DNA of 64,000 nt from Thalassobius sp002708925 (GTDB lineage: Bacteria > Pseudomonadota > Alphaproteobacteria > Rhodobacterales > Rhodobacteraceae), in the NCBI RefSeq assembly GCF_049803795.1, contig NZ_JBNAGJ010000001.1:62001-126000 (forward strand), read 5' to 3'. The position numbers and the translations under genes are program-made. A model generated the notes under the pieces. The model was not told the origin of the DNA. It was given only the letters and a program-made list of their open reading frames with translations, and did no database searches. This document shows positions 42,629-51,586 of the stretch, one piece after another (positions within the stretch are counted from its first letter, which is position 1; each line of letters opens with the position of its first letter).

Positions 42629-43256
42629 CGGGATAGGCCTCCATCCAGGGTTTGGGGTGTCGAGGCGCGACCAAAATGGCCAGATCGGCGGCCCGGATCA
42701 GGTCAGTGTCGCTTTTGTTATCGGTCATCACGGCCAACGCATCGAAAGAGCAGACAGCCTGAACGGCGCGCAGTTTGTGGCCCTTCAGATCGGTGGTCAG
42801 GCGGCCCGTGCAGATGTCCCCGTCAAAGGCCAGCGCCGAAGCGACCCAGGGCAGGGATTTCGCCTGGGCGATGGCAGAGATCACCACATCCAGACTGTTC
42901 GAGGCCAACATTACCTGCCAGCCCTGGGCCTGCATCCGGGCCAGCCGTGCGTGCGTTTGCGCGATCTGGCGGGTCGCTTCCAGATGGGCGGCATAGGCCT
43001 GCGCGCTTTGGGACAGCGCGGGGCGGGGCTGCCCCTTCAGGCAACGGATATAGCCCTGGCGGAACAGATCGCGGCGCAGCGCCTTGCCCAGGGCGATCAC
43101 GGCCATTCTGAACGGGGATTGGCGCAACGCTTCCAGCAGGCGAAACCGCCAGGGTCGGTGCCCCGTGCGCGCCGCATGAAACCGCACGAACCCGGCGGTC
43201 GTGTTATCGGGATACAGCGTGCCGCACACATCGACGGCCAGCAGCCGCGCGCTCAT
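42606..43256 (-). CDS. HAD-superfamily hydrolase with Cys in motif I
   Basis: The protein has 216 residues. Motif I is DVCGTLYPDNT: nucleophile Asp9 is kept, but the +2 acid/base Asp is Cys11. Motif II LASNSLD, motif III Lys in LKGHKL, motif IV VMTDNKSDTDL are all present. A helical cap lies between. HAD enzymes lacking the +2 Asp are often not ordinary phosphatases (dehalogenases, phosphonatases and ATPases differ here). Start overlaps the GT stop by 4 bp, and its end overlaps the UbiA-like gene by 23 bp. Confidence 0.75.
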   Translation of the reverse strand: MSARLLAVDVCGTLYPDNTTAGFVRFHAARTGHRPWRFRLLEALRQSPFRMAVIALGKALRRDLFRQGYIRCLKGQPRPALSQSAQAYAAHLEATRQIAQTHARLARMQAQGWQVMLASNSLDVVISAIAQAKSLPWVASALAFDGDICTGRLTTDLKGHKLRAVQAVCSFDALAVMTDNKSDTDLIRAADLAILVAPRHPKPWMEAYPDAETLYY

Positions 43257-44473
43257 GTTGCCAGGGCCTTGTAGATGTCGAAATAGTTGCGCGTTGCGCG
43301 TTCCAGCGAAAACGTCCGGGCCGAGCCGGCCTTGATCTGATCGCGGCTTAGCAGATCGCCGGCCATCAGATCGGCGCAGGCGGCTATATCTGCGTCTGTT
43401 TCTCTGCGCAGAACGGCGCCGTTCTGGCCATCGGTCACGATACGCTCGATATCGCCGATCCCAAAATTCGACACAACGGGCAGCCCGCAGGCCAGATACT
43501 CGCCTACCTTGGTGGCCGACACCCCCAGGCTGGAGCGTGTGCTGACGATAAAAGACAGCCCCATATCGGCGGCATTCAGCAGGGCGGGCACCTGATCGTG
43601 CGGTACGCGGGTGCAGATCAGCTCGTCTTCGGACAGGGAAATGCCGATGTCGCGGGCGGCGGCAATATGCTGGGCCGCTGTGTGATTGCCGATGAACAGC
43701 ATCCGGCAGGGGCCTTTGCGCGCGCGCAGCGCAGCATAGAACCGATAGACCAGATCCATCCGATAGAGCCCGCTGGCCGAGCCCAGATAGCTAACCACCG
43801 TTTCTGCCGGCGCAATGCCCAGATGCTGGCGTGTGGCGGCGCGCAGGGCCGGGTCATGGCGGAAATGGCTCTGATCAACGCTGCACGGGATCACATGCAC
43901 GGGCGCCCCGCGATAATCGGGGTGGGATTGCACCACGGCCTGCGCATCCTGGGTAAGCACAACGATGGCGGCAGCGCGCTGAAAGGCCATGCTCTCTAAT
44001 TTGCGAAACCGCCCGATCAGCGCGCGGCCCTTGGGAGAGGCAGGATCCCAGAACCCGCCCTCGATCCGCTGGTCGATCCAGAACCCGCGCATGTCGAAAA
44101 TCCATGGCAGCCCGTGACGCCGCGCCGCCGCCAGAATCGCGGGCAGGGGCATGTAGCTGCGGCAATGCAGCAGGCTGGGACGGTCGCGCCGGATCATCCG
44201 GTCCAGCCGATTGGACAGGCGAAACGGCATGGCCAGCCGGTCCAGCCGCGCCCAGGGGCCGGTCTTGCGCCAGATGGGGCGATGGGCGATGCCGCTGTTT
44301 CGAATGCCCTGTACCTGTGCCGGGTCTTGCCAGTTCTGGCGGTTTTCCACGGTCAGGGCCGAGACGGCGACTCCGTTGCCGATCAACCCGGACAGATAGG
44401 GCATGACCTGCGCCTTGCCGATATGATCTGCCAGCCCGTTATTGCTGACGAAAATCGAGGAAATCTGCGGCAT
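43253..44473 (-). CDS. GT4-type glycosyltransferase
   Basis: ATG 44473 (MPQISSIFVSNNGLADHIGK) is taken; a TTG three codons earlier sits too near the AAGGAC site. 406 residues, GT-B fold: N-terminal acceptor half (LLHCRSYMPLPAIL, WIFDMRGFWIDQR), linker, C-terminal donor half (VSYLGSASGLYRMDLVYRF, RMLFIGNHTA), and the EX7E-like loop near VSATKVGEYLACGLPVVSN. It uses a nucleotide-activated sugar. It leads the GT-HAD-UbiA operon, which suggests a lipid-linked sugar or envelope glycolipid. The product is unknown. Confidence 0.85.
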   Translation of the reverse strand: MPQISSIFVSNNGLADHIGKAQVMPYLSGLIGNGVAVSALTVENRQNWQDPAQVQGIRNSGIAHRPIWRKTGPWARLDRLAMPFRLSNRLDRMIRRDRPSLLHCRSYMPLPAILAAARRHGLPWIFDMRGFWIDQRIEGGFWDPASPKGRALIGRFRKLESMAFQRAAAIVVLTQDAQAVVQSHPDYRGAPVHVIPCSVDQSHFRHDPALRAATRQHLGIAPAETVVSYLGSASGLYRMDLVYRFYAALRARKGPCRMLFIGNHTAAQHIAAARDIGISLSEDELICTRVPHDQVPALLNAADMGLSFIVSTRSSLGVSATKVGEYLACGLPVVSNFGIGDIERIVTDGQNGAVLRRETDADIAACADLMAGDLLSRDQIKAGSARTFSLERATRNYFDIYKALAT

Positions 44474-44557
44474 CAGGGGCAAAGTCCTTTGGGGGCTGCG
44501 GGCGTGCTATGGCATTGATAAGAGAGGCCCCAGGCCCGAACAAGGTGTTTCTGCCCC

Positions 44558-45559
44558 CTAAGCCAGAAGCGCGGCCAGCCCCATCGCGGCCAGCAGCAAA
44601 AACAGCGTTGTCAGCCCCAAAACGCGCAAGGCGGTGTGGCCGGTGCGGAAAATCTCTTGGACATTGGACAAAAGCCCGATGGCCGCAATCGAGACATAAA
44701 AAATGCTGCGCGCGCCGTGGGATGCGCCCGCCGTCAGCCAATCGGGCACAGGCACCAGGCTGGCCAGAATGGCCAGAGCGATAAAGACCACGACAAACCA
44801 GGGCAGGCGGATCGCGCCTTTGGTGGCGCTGCGCCGGGCCAGCATCACGGAAAGCGTCAGCAACACGACAGGCAGCATGGCCACGCGGATCATTTTGGTC
44901 AGGACCGCGATCTCGCCCACCTCGTCGGATACCGAATAGCCCGCGCCGACAACCTGCGCGACGTCATGGATGCTGGCCCCCAGAACGAAACCCTCCTGTG
45001 CGGCGTCAAAGCCCATGGTCTCTAGCAGTACGGGATAGGCGACCATGCCCAGCGTGGAAAAGGCCGTGGCGGTCAGCACGATTGTCATGGTCTGGCTGCG
45101 GTGCTCTTTCATGCCCGGCAGCAGCGATGAAATGGCCAGCGCCGCCGAGGCCCCGCAGATCGACACGGCCCCCGCCGCGACGGTGGCAACAGGCAGGGGC
45201 CAGCCCGCGCGCCGCCCGATCGCGATGCCCACCCCCATGGTGGCACCCAGCAGGCCGATCACGCTTAGCACCGCCCACAGGCCCAATTGGGTAAAGGTTG
45301 TGGCGGTGATCGACAGGCCCAGCAGCGCCACGCCGATCTTCAGCAAAGAGGCGGCTGTGAACTCCAGCCCCGGACGAATGCGCGGATCCTGCGCCAGAAA
45401 GGACATGGCGATCCCAAGCAGCAGCGCAAAAGGCATGACCGGCGCGCCATACCGCTGGCTCAGCGACAGCGCGGCCAGGCAGATGATCACCGACAGCCCC
45501 AGCCCCGGCGCGATCTCGCGTATCCGGGCCAGACCATCGCGCGAAAAGGGCAGAGTCAT
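44558..45559 (-). CDS. YeiH/UPF0324 family putative anion (sulfate) exporter
   Basis: The 333-residue protein has ten or so helices. Family blocks: PFALLLGIAMSFL, LLKIGVALLGLSIT, AGAVSICGASAALAISSLLP, VLGASIHDVAQVVGAGYSV and TKMIRVAMLPVVLLTLSV. Members are annotated as putative sulfate exporters; the substrate has not been proved in most. It is flanked by an AraC gene in the same direction (97 bp upstream) and the GT operon, with no evident functional link. Confidence 0.88.
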   Translation of the reverse strand: MTLPFSRDGLARIREIAPGLGLSVIICLAALSLSQRYGAPVMPFALLLGIAMSFLAQDPRIRPGLEFTAASLLKIGVALLGLSITATTFTQLGLWAVLSVIGLLGATMGVGIAIGRRAGWPLPVATVAAGAVSICGASAALAISSLLPGMKEHRSQTMTIVLTATAFSTLGMVAYPVLLETMGFDAAQEGFVLGASIHDVAQVVGAGYSVSDEVGEIAVLTKMIRVAMLPVVLLTLSVMLARRSATKGAIRLPWFVVVFIALAILASLVPVPDWLTAGASHGARSIFYVSIAAIGLLSNVQEIFRTGHTALRVLGLTTLFLLLAAMGLAALLA

Positions 45560-45656
45560 GAAACGCGTCCTTTTGGATTGTCTGGAGGCAGACTAGCCAA
45601 CATGGCGCCACGGGCAAGGGCCCGAAAACGACGGTTTCCACGCAGTCGCGGCGCGC

Positions 45657-46628
45657 TTAGCTGTCTGCGCGGGGGCTGCGCCCGGTCCATTTGCGATAGG
45701 CGCGGAAAAAGGCACTGGGCTCGCTATAGCCCAGCTGGCTGGCGATGTCGGCCACGCTATGCCCCGGCTCGGCCAGCAGTTTTTGCGCGCGGGCCAGGCG
45801 CAGATCGTCCTTGATGGCCAGATAGCTCTGCCCGTCGGCCCTAAGTTGTCTGCGCAGCGTGGCCGGAGACAGTTTCAGCCGCCCGGCCAGCGTCTCGAAA
45901 TCGGGCCATTCGGCGGGGGGGCGGTCCGACAGATGCTTGCGCACGCGGATGGCCCAGCTTTGATCGTGACGGAACCGGACCAGAATATTCGCCGGTGCCT
46001 CGCTTAGAAAGGTCCGCAGCGCCGGATCGTTCCGAATGACGGGCAGGCTTAGATGTGCGGCGTCGAAACGCAGCATGGTTTCGGGGGCATCGAACCGGAC
46101 AGGCGCGCCAAAGAAATGCAGGTATTCGTGCCGGTGCGCTGGGGCCGGACAGGCAAATTCCAGCCCGCGCAGGGGAATACGCCGCCCGACCAGCCAACAG
46201 GTGACCCCCATCAGCAGCAGCCAGTAGGTCCGATAGGCAAAAGCGGTTCGGGGCACCTGGGCGGACAGCGAGATCCGGGCCTCGCCCTCACGGATGTGCA
46301 GGCTGCCGCGCGGATCGTCCAGCACCACGTTCAGAAAGCTAAGCGCCCGGTGCAGGGCCTGTTTCAGGGTTCGGGTGTGCAGCACCGCATGGCACATCAG
46401 AGCAAAACTGCCAGGGCGCATGGGGCGGGCGGCCAGGCCGAAAAACTCATCCTGCATATCCTGGGCAATCTGCCACCAAAGCTGACCGTACAGCAGGTTT
46501 GACACGGGGGTTTGTACCGGATCGCTCAGGCGTAGCCCGCGCAGAATGGGGCCCGGATCGCGCCCCGCCTGCCGCAGGCAATGCAGGGCATCCTCGACAA
46601 AGACGGCAGAGATCTGGGTGGCGGACAT
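45657..46628 (-). CDS. AraC family transcriptional regulator
   Basis: ATG 46628 (MSATQISAVFVEDAL) is chosen; ATG 46637 three codons earlier lies in a GTACATGTAC palindrome and has no ribosome site. 323 residues. Arabinose_bd-type N-terminal domain with a conserved HREYLHFF-like loop, and a C-terminal AraC HTH (about 225-315: LAGRLKLSPATLRRQLRADG, VADIASQLGYSEPSAFFRAYRKWTG). It diverges from the SDR-thiolase-acyl-CoA dehydrogenase operon with a 103-bp gap, so it is the probable regulator of that fatty-acid-like catabolic set. Confidence 0.88.
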   Translation of the reverse strand: MSATQISAVFVEDALHCLRQAGRDPGPILRGLRLSDPVQTPVSNLLYGQLWWQIAQDMQDEFFGLAARPMRPGSFALMCHAVLHTRTLKQALHRALSFLNVVLDDPRGSLHIREGEARISLSAQVPRTAFAYRTYWLLLMGVTCWLVGRRIPLRGLEFACPAPAHRHEYLHFFGAPVRFDAPETMLRFDAAHLSLPVIRNDPALRTFLSEAPANILVRFRHDQSWAIRVRKHLSDRPPAEWPDFETLAGRLKLSPATLRRQLRADGQSYLAIKDDLRLARAQKLLAEPGHSVADIASQLGYSEPSAFFRAYRKWTGRSPRADS

Positions 46629-46731
46629 GGGGTACATGTACTGGCATTTTCGATCAGTAATCAAGATCATATGCGTCATTGTTTGCCACTCAGTTGCGGC
46701 TAATCTGGCGCCAAAGGGATGGAGGATTTGC

Positions 46732-47499
46732 ATGAAAATCGAAGGAAAGGTGATCCTGATCACCGGCGCGGGATCGGGCTTGGGCGCAGCGGTGGCCGAG
46801 ATGGTCACCGGGGCGGGCGGCCGCGTGGTGCTGGCGGACATCAACGCATTGGCGGGCGCAGCGATGCAAGAACAGCTGGGCACGGCGGCGAAATTCGTCA
46901 AAACCGATGTCACCAGGGACGAAGACGGGCGCGCGGCGGTTGCGGCGGCTCTGGATGGGTTCGGGCGGCTGGACGGGCTGGTCAATTGCGCCGGGATTGC
47001 GCCGGGGGAAAAGATCGTGGGGCGCAAGGGCGCGCATGATCTGGACACGTTCGCGCGGACGGTTTCGATCAATTTGGTGGGCAGTTTCAACATGTTGCGC
47101 CTGGCAGCCGAGGCAATCGCCCAGCAAGAGCCCGACGTGGGCAAAGAGCGCGGGGTGATTGTGAACACGGCCTCGATTGCGGCCTATGACGGGCAGATCG
47201 GACAGGCGGCCTATGCGGCCTCGAAGGGTGGGGTGGCCTCGTTGACGCTGCCTGCCGCGCGTGAGCTGGCGCGCTCGGGCATTCGTGTGGTGACCATCGC
47301 GCCGGGGATTTTCGCCACACCGATGATGGCCGGAATGCCAGCCGAGGTGCAGGACGCGCTGGGGGCCTCGGTGCCGTTCCCGTCGCGTTTGGGCGATCCG
47401 GCGGAATATGCCAGTATGGTGCGGCACATTTTCGAAAACCGGATGCTGAACGGCGAGGTAATCCGGCTGGACGGCGCGCTGCGCATGGCGGCCAGATAA
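46732..47499 (+). CDS. SDR family 3-hydroxyacyl-CoA dehydrogenase-like protein
   Basis: The true start is ATG 46732 after a perfect GGAGG site; the longer frame extends upstream into the AraC gene. 255 residues. Rossmann motif GAGSGLGAAVAEM, NCAGIA (NNAG variant), Ser in NTASIAAYDG, catalytic YAASK and APGIFATPM. Resembles type II 3-hydroxyacyl-CoA dehydrogenases (HSD10-like). With the thiolase and acyl-CoA dehydrogenase it forms a compact beta-oxidation unit, perhaps for branched or short acyl-CoAs. Confidence 0.88.
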   Translation: MKIEGKVILITGAGSGLGAAVAEMVTGAGGRVVLADINALAGAAMQEQLGTAAKFVKTDVTRDEDGRAAVAAALDGFGRLDGLVNCAGIAPGEKIVGRKGAHDLDTFARTVSINLVGSFNMLRLAAEAIAQQEPDVGKERGVIVNTASIAAYDGQIGQAAYAASKGGVASLTLPAARELARSGIRVVTIAPGIFATPMMAGMPAEVQDALGASVPFPSRLGDPAEYASMVRHIFENRMLNGEVIRLDGALRMAAR

Positions 47500-47520
47500 T
47501 CGCAGATAAGGAAGAATGAC

Positions 47521-48705
47521 ATGACAGATCCAATCGTGATTGTGGGGGCGGCGCGCACCCCGATGGGCGGGTTCCAGGGGGATTTCGCAGGGGTCGAGGC
47601 CTCGGTTCTGGGGGGGGCGGCGATTTCGGCCGCTGTGTCCGGCGCGGGGCTGTCGCCCGAGGATGTTCAGGAGGTGGTGATGGGCTGCGTTCTGCCAGCC
47701 GGCCAGGGCCAGGCCCCCGCGCGGCAGGCGGCCCTGAAGGGCGGGCTGCCCCTGTCTGCGGGGGCCACCACGGTGAATAAGATGTGCGGCTCGGGGATGA
47801 AGGCGGCGATGTTCGCGCATGATCTGCTGCGGGCGGGCAGCGCCGATGTGATGGTGGCGGGCGGCATGGAAAGCATGACCAACGCCCCGTATTTGCTGCC
47901 GAAAATGCGAGATGGCGCGCGGATCGGGCATCAGCAGGTGATGGATCACATGTTTCTGGACGGGCTGGAGGACGCCTATGACAAGGGCCGCCTGATGGGC
48001 ACCTTTGCCGAGGATTGCGCCCAGTCCTATCAGTTCACCCGCGAAGAGCAGGACAGTTTCGCCATCACCTCTTTGACCCGCGCGCAAAAGGCGATCGAGG
48101 ACGGCAGTTTCTCCGCCGAGGTCAGCCCCGTGACGCTGAAAACCCGCAAGGGCGACGTGACGGTCAGCATCGACGAGCAGCCGGGCAAGGCGCGTCTGGA
48201 CAAGATCCCGATGCTGAAACCGGCCTTTCGCAAGGACGGCACGGTGACGGCGGCGAACGCGTCCTCGATCTCGGATGGGGCGGCGGCTCTGGTGCTGATG
48301 CGCCAGTCCGAGGCCGAGCGGCGCGGCCTGACCCCGCTGGCGCGCATCGTCGGGCACACCACCCATGCTCATGCGCCGAACCTGTTCCCGACGGCGCCGA
48401 TTGGCGCGATGCAGAAACTGTCAGACAAAACCGGCTGGGCCCTGGGGGATGTGGATCTGTTCGAGATCAACGAGGCCTTCGCCGTGGTCGCCATGGCCGC
48501 GATGAAAGAGCTGGACCTGCCGCATGACAAGGTGAACGTGCACGGCGGGGCCTGTGCCCTTGGCCATCCGATTGGTGCCTCGGGGGCGCGGGTGATGGTG
48601 ACGCTGCTGGCCGCTTTGCAAAAATACGATCTGAAACGCGGCGTGGCCTCGTTGTGTATCGGCGGGGGCGAGGCCACGGCCATCGGCCTGGAAAGGATCG
48701 CGTGA
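47521..48705 (+). CDS. Acetyl-CoA C-acyltransferase (thiolase)
   Basis: The 394-residue thiolase has the nucleophile Cys in VNKMCGSGMKAAM (about 88), the CoA loop GGMESMTNAPY, the NEAFA block and the C-terminal GGACALGHPIGASGAR with the second Cys/His. It would cleave 3-ketoacyl-CoA (or condense acetyl-CoA). It lies 21 bp after the SDR gene and shares one base with the next gene's start codon. Confidence 0.93.
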   Translation: MTDPIVIVGAARTPMGGFQGDFAGVEASVLGGAAISAAVSGAGLSPEDVQEVVMGCVLPAGQGQAPARQAALKGGLPLSAGATTVNKMCGSGMKAAMFAHDLLRAGSADVMVAGGMESMTNAPYLLPKMRDGARIGHQQVMDHMFLDGLEDAYDKGRLMGTFAEDCAQSYQFTREEQDSFAITSLTRAQKAIEDGSFSAEVSPVTLKTRKGDVTVSIDEQPGKARLDKIPMLKPAFRKDGTVTAANASSISDGAAALVLMRQSEAERRGLTPLARIVGHTTHAHAPNLFPTAPIGAMQKLSDKTGWALGDVDLFEINEAFAVVAMAAMKELDLPHDKVNVHGGACALGHPIGASGARVMVTLLAALQKYDLKRGVASLCIGGGEATAIGLERIA

Positions 48706-49832
48706 TGCTGCTGGACGAAACCACCGAAATGATCCGCGATGGGGTGCGGGCCTTTGCTCAGGAACAGCTGGCACCGGGGGCGGCGCAGCGCGACCGCGAT
48801 CACGCCTTTCCGCGCGCCGAACTGGCGCAGATGGGGCAGCTGGGTTTCATGGGGATGCTGGTGCCCGAGGAATTCGGCGGCTCGGACATGGGCATGGTGC
48901 CCTACGCGCTGGCGCTTGAGGAAATCGCCGCTGCCGACGGGGCCTGCTCGACCATTTTGTCGGTGCACAGCTCGGTTGGGTGCGTGCCGATCCTGAAGTA
49001 CGGCACCGACGATCAGAAGAGGCGATTCCTGCCGAAAATGGCTGCGGGCGAATGGGTGGGCGGCTTTGCCCTGACCGAGCCGCAGGCGGGCTCGGATGCG
49101 TCGGGGCTGAAAACCCGCGCGCGGCGGGATGGCGATCACTATGTGATTGATGGGGCGAAACAATTCATCACCTCGGGCAAGAACGGCGACGTGGTGATCG
49201 TGTTCGCCGTCACCGATCCGGAGGCGGGCAAAAAGGGCATTTCCGCCTTTATCGTGCCCACCGATACGCCGGGCTACGAGGTGGTCTCGGTCGAGCATAA
49301 ACTGGGGCAGCACAGCTCGGATACCTGCGCGCTGGCGTTCAGCAATATGCGTATTCCGGTGGAAAACCGGCTGGGCGCCGAGGGCGAAGGCTATAGGATC
49401 GCGCTGGCCAATCTGGAGGGCGGACGGATCGGTATCGCCGCGCAGGCGGTGGGCATGGCGCGGGCCGCCTATCAGGCCGCGCGGGACTATGCGCATGAAC
49501 GCATCACCTTTGGCAAACCGATTATTTCGCATCAGGCGGTGGGGTTCAAACTGGCCGACATGGCCACCCAGATCGAGGCCGCGCGCCATATGGTGCTGCA
49601 CGCGGCGCAGCTGCGCCAGGCGGGCAAACCCTGCCTGACCGAGGCCTCGATGGCCAAGCTGTTTGCCTCGGAAATGGCCGAGAAGGTCTGCTCGGACGCG
49701 ATTCAGATTCACGGGGGCTATGGCTATCTGGCCGATTACCCGGTCGAGCGGATCTACCGCGATGTGCGCGTCTGTCAGATCTACGAAGGCACCAGCGAGG
49801 TGCAGCGCCTGGTGATCGCGCGCGGGCTGTAA
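48705..49832 (+). CDS. Acyl-CoA dehydrogenase
   Basis: The start ATG 48705 overlaps the thiolase stop (TGATG). 375 residues. Signatures: FALTEPQAGSDASGLKT (FAD/substrate), QFITSGKNGDVVIVFAV, ERITFGKPI, and a C-terminal block with IQIHGGYGYLADYPVERIYRD and the Glu in QIYEGTSEVQRLVIAR. FAD-dependent alpha,beta-desaturation of acyl-CoA, the first step feeding the SDR and thiolase upstream. The gene ends directly against the convergent LysR gene. Confidence 0.94.
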   Translation: MLLDETTEMIRDGVRAFAQEQLAPGAAQRDRDHAFPRAELAQMGQLGFMGMLVPEEFGGSDMGMVPYALALEEIAAADGACSTILSVHSSVGCVPILKYGTDDQKRRFLPKMAAGEWVGGFALTEPQAGSDASGLKTRARRDGDHYVIDGAKQFITSGKNGDVVIVFAVTDPEAGKKGISAFIVPTDTPGYEVVSVEHKLGQHSSDTCALAFSNMRIPVENRLGAEGEGYRIALANLEGGRIGIAAQAVGMARAAYQAARDYAHERITFGKPIISHQAVGFKLADMATQIEAARHMVLHAAQLRQAGKPCLTEASMAKLFASEMAEKVCSDAIQIHGGYGYLADYPVERIYRDVRVCQIYEGTSEVQRLVIARGL

Positions 49833-50747
49833 TCAGACCGCGACGGGCCGGTCCAGCCCCTGCACCAGCTTGGGCCCGCGATGGCGCAGATGCTCTAGAA
49901 AACTGGCGATATGCGCGATTTCGCGGGCCTCGCGTCGCCAGCACCAGACGAAATCGAACTGCGCAGGCTGGCCGGAGTTGCAGAGCAGCTGGCTGACCGG
50001 GCCAGAGGCGTCGCCGATCTTGGCGCGGGGCAGAATGCCGGCCCCCAGCCCCAGCCACGTCCATTCCTGAATAACCGGATAGCTGATCGCATAGCCCGGA
50101 TACACGGGCAGCGCCGCGCCATCGTCCTTGAACAGGGCCTGAAGCGAGGCATTCAGCCCGCAGCCTCCGCCCGTCAGGATCACCGGGGTTTGGGGGATGT
50201 CCGCCAGCCGCAGGGGCGCGGGTAGCGCGCTGCCGTGCTGTGGCAGATAGACCAGCGGATCGCTGTAGAAGCTTTGGCGCTCCAGCATGTCGGGCACGAC
50301 GCGTTCGGGCAGGACCGCCAGATCAATCGCGCCATTTGCGATACGCTCGGACAGATCGTCCAGCAGGCATTCCTTGTAGAAGATGTCCAGCGGGCCGTGC
50401 AGGCGCTGAAACGGTTGGGTCACAGCGGTGACCATACGCATGTCCACAAGCGGAGAAATCCCGATACGCAGCAGTTTTTGCTGCGGGTTATGAAAGCTCT
50501 GCGCGGCACTGGCGGCTTCGGATTGCGCGGTCAGGATGGCCTGTAGATAGGGCAGCATATGGCGGCCAAAGGGGGTCAGATCCACCTGGCGTGTGGTGCG
50601 GGTGAACAGTTTGCCGTTCAGTTGGGATTCAAGCTGAGCCACGGCATTGGACAGGGTTGGCTGGGTCGCGTTGCACTCTGCAGCCGCCTGGCTGAAGGAC
50701 CGGGTGCGCGCAATCGCGCAGACGAACTGAATCTGTCTGAGCTTCAT
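49833..50747 (-). CDS. LysR family transcriptional regulator
   Basis: The 304-residue protein has an N-terminal LysR HTH (MKLRQIQFVCAIARTRSF, NATQPTLSNAVAQLE, FTRTTRQVDLTPFG) and a substrate-binding domain. It faces a DUF4142 gene 113 bp away with an ATCATAT...ATATGAT palindrome between. It abuts the acyl-CoA dehydrogenase stop with no gap and no terminator, so convergent read-through is likely. The effector is unknown. Confidence 0.92.
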   Translation of the reverse strand: MKLRQIQFVCAIARTRSFSQAAAECNATQPTLSNAVAQLESQLNGKLFTRTTRQVDLTPFGRHMLPYLQAILTAQSEAASAAQSFHNPQQKLLRIGISPLVDMRMVTAVTQPFQRLHGPLDIFYKECLLDDLSERIANGAIDLAVLPERVVPDMLERQSFYSDPLVYLPQHGSALPAPLRLADIPQTPVILTGGGCGLNASLQALFKDDGAALPVYPGYAISYPVIQEWTWLGLGAGILPRAKIGDASGPVSQLLCNSGQPAQFDFVWCWRREAREIAHIASFLEHLRHRGPKLVQGLDRPVAV

Positions 50748-50780
50748 GGCGCAAGCTTAATTCATTCAACTTATCTATCA

Positions 50781-50800
50781 ATCATATTTTTTCATATGAT
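50781..50800. promoter_or_regulatory. AT-rich palindrome between LysR and DUF4142 genes
   Basis: ATCATAT-TTTTTC-ATATGAT: perfect 7-bp arms with a 6-nt centre, in the only clearly AT-rich part of this locus. It lies 34 bp from the LysR start and 61 bp from the DUF4142 start. Plausible LysR binding site for the divergent pair. Confidence 0.45.
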
Positions 50801-50860
50801 TTCTCTTTTTCTGGCGCGCGGCCCAGGATGCTGTCATTCAAAACGTATCAGGAGACTGAA

Positions 50861-51388
50861 ATGAAACGGAAATTCTTGGGTTCAGTGGTGGCGCTTGCCT
50901 TGGCCGCCCCTGTCTATGCGGGGGAAATGCTTAGCGATGCGCAGATTATTGGCATCTACAGTCAGGTGAATAGCTTCGATATCGAGACGGCCTTGCTGGG
51001 CGAGCTCAAAGGCCATTCGGACGATGTGCGCGCGATTGGCAGCATGGTGTCGGGCGATCATTCGGGGGTGCGTCAGGCGATCCATCAACTGGCCAGTGAG
51101 ATGGGGGTTCAGCCCGTTCTGCCCCCCGCCCGGATTGAGGCCGCGCAGGATCATGACACCGTGATCATGCAGTTGCGCGGGCTGGAGGGCGCGGCCTTCG
51201 ATGCGGCCTATCTGCGGCACGAGATCGCCTTTCACACCGCCGCGATTCAGGCGGTCGAAGGCCTGCTGATCCCCGAGGCCGAGGATCCCCGTCTGCGGGC
51301 GCATTTCCAGGCCGTCCTGCCGGCGTTCTACCATCATCTTGAGGTGAACCAGAAGGCCGCAGGCACGCTGGGTGTTTCGGTGGACTGA
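50861..51388 (+). CDS. Secreted DUF4142 domain protein
   Basis: The start is ATG 50861 (MKRKFLGSVVALALAAPVYA) with GGAGA upstream, giving a signal peptide. 175 residues. The DUF4142 body (LSDAQIIGIYSQVNSFDIE, GHSDDVRAIGSMVSGDHSGVRQAI) is a ferritin-like helical bundle; the His and Glu spread (DHSGVRQ, HEIAFH) is typical. Function of the family is unknown, though some are stress-linked. Likely periplasmic and regulated by the divergent LysR protein. Confidence 0.8.
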   Translation: MKRKFLGSVVALALAAPVYAGEMLSDAQIIGIYSQVNSFDIETALLGELKGHSDDVRAIGSMVSGDHSGVRQAIHQLASEMGVQPVLPPARIEAAQDHDTVIMQLRGLEGAAFDAAYLRHEIAFHTAAIQAVEGLLIPEAEDPRLRAHFQAVLPAFYHHLEVNQKAAGTLGVSVD

Positions 51389-51399
51389 CCGATTGTCCG

Positions 51400-51416
51400 C
51401 GCCGGGCCACCCGGCG
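51400..51416 (+). terminator. GC-rich hairpin after DUF4142 gene
   Basis: CGCCGGG-CCA-CCCGGCG is a perfect 7-bp stem with a 3-nt loop, 11 nt after the stop. No T-run follows, so efficiency is doubtful. Confidence 0.4.
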
Positions 51417-51586
51417 GGGGCATTCAACACGGCAGAAGATTTCCCACAAAGGGGCTGGACGCTTTCCGGAGGATGCGGCGCCCGCGCGGATGGGTGCGGC
51501 CCAAGAACGGCCCAGAAGCAGGCCGCGGCTTTCGCTTCGTTGGAACCTGCGCTAGCCTGCCCGGACAGGAGAGCGAGGAAACAGCC

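Noticed and set aside
46690..48372. Long minus-strand open frame (560 codons) opposite the SDR and thiolase genes
   Set aside because: It is antisense to two clear enzymes and its protein is low-complexity Arg/His/Pro-rich, the usual by-product of GC-rich coding sequence.
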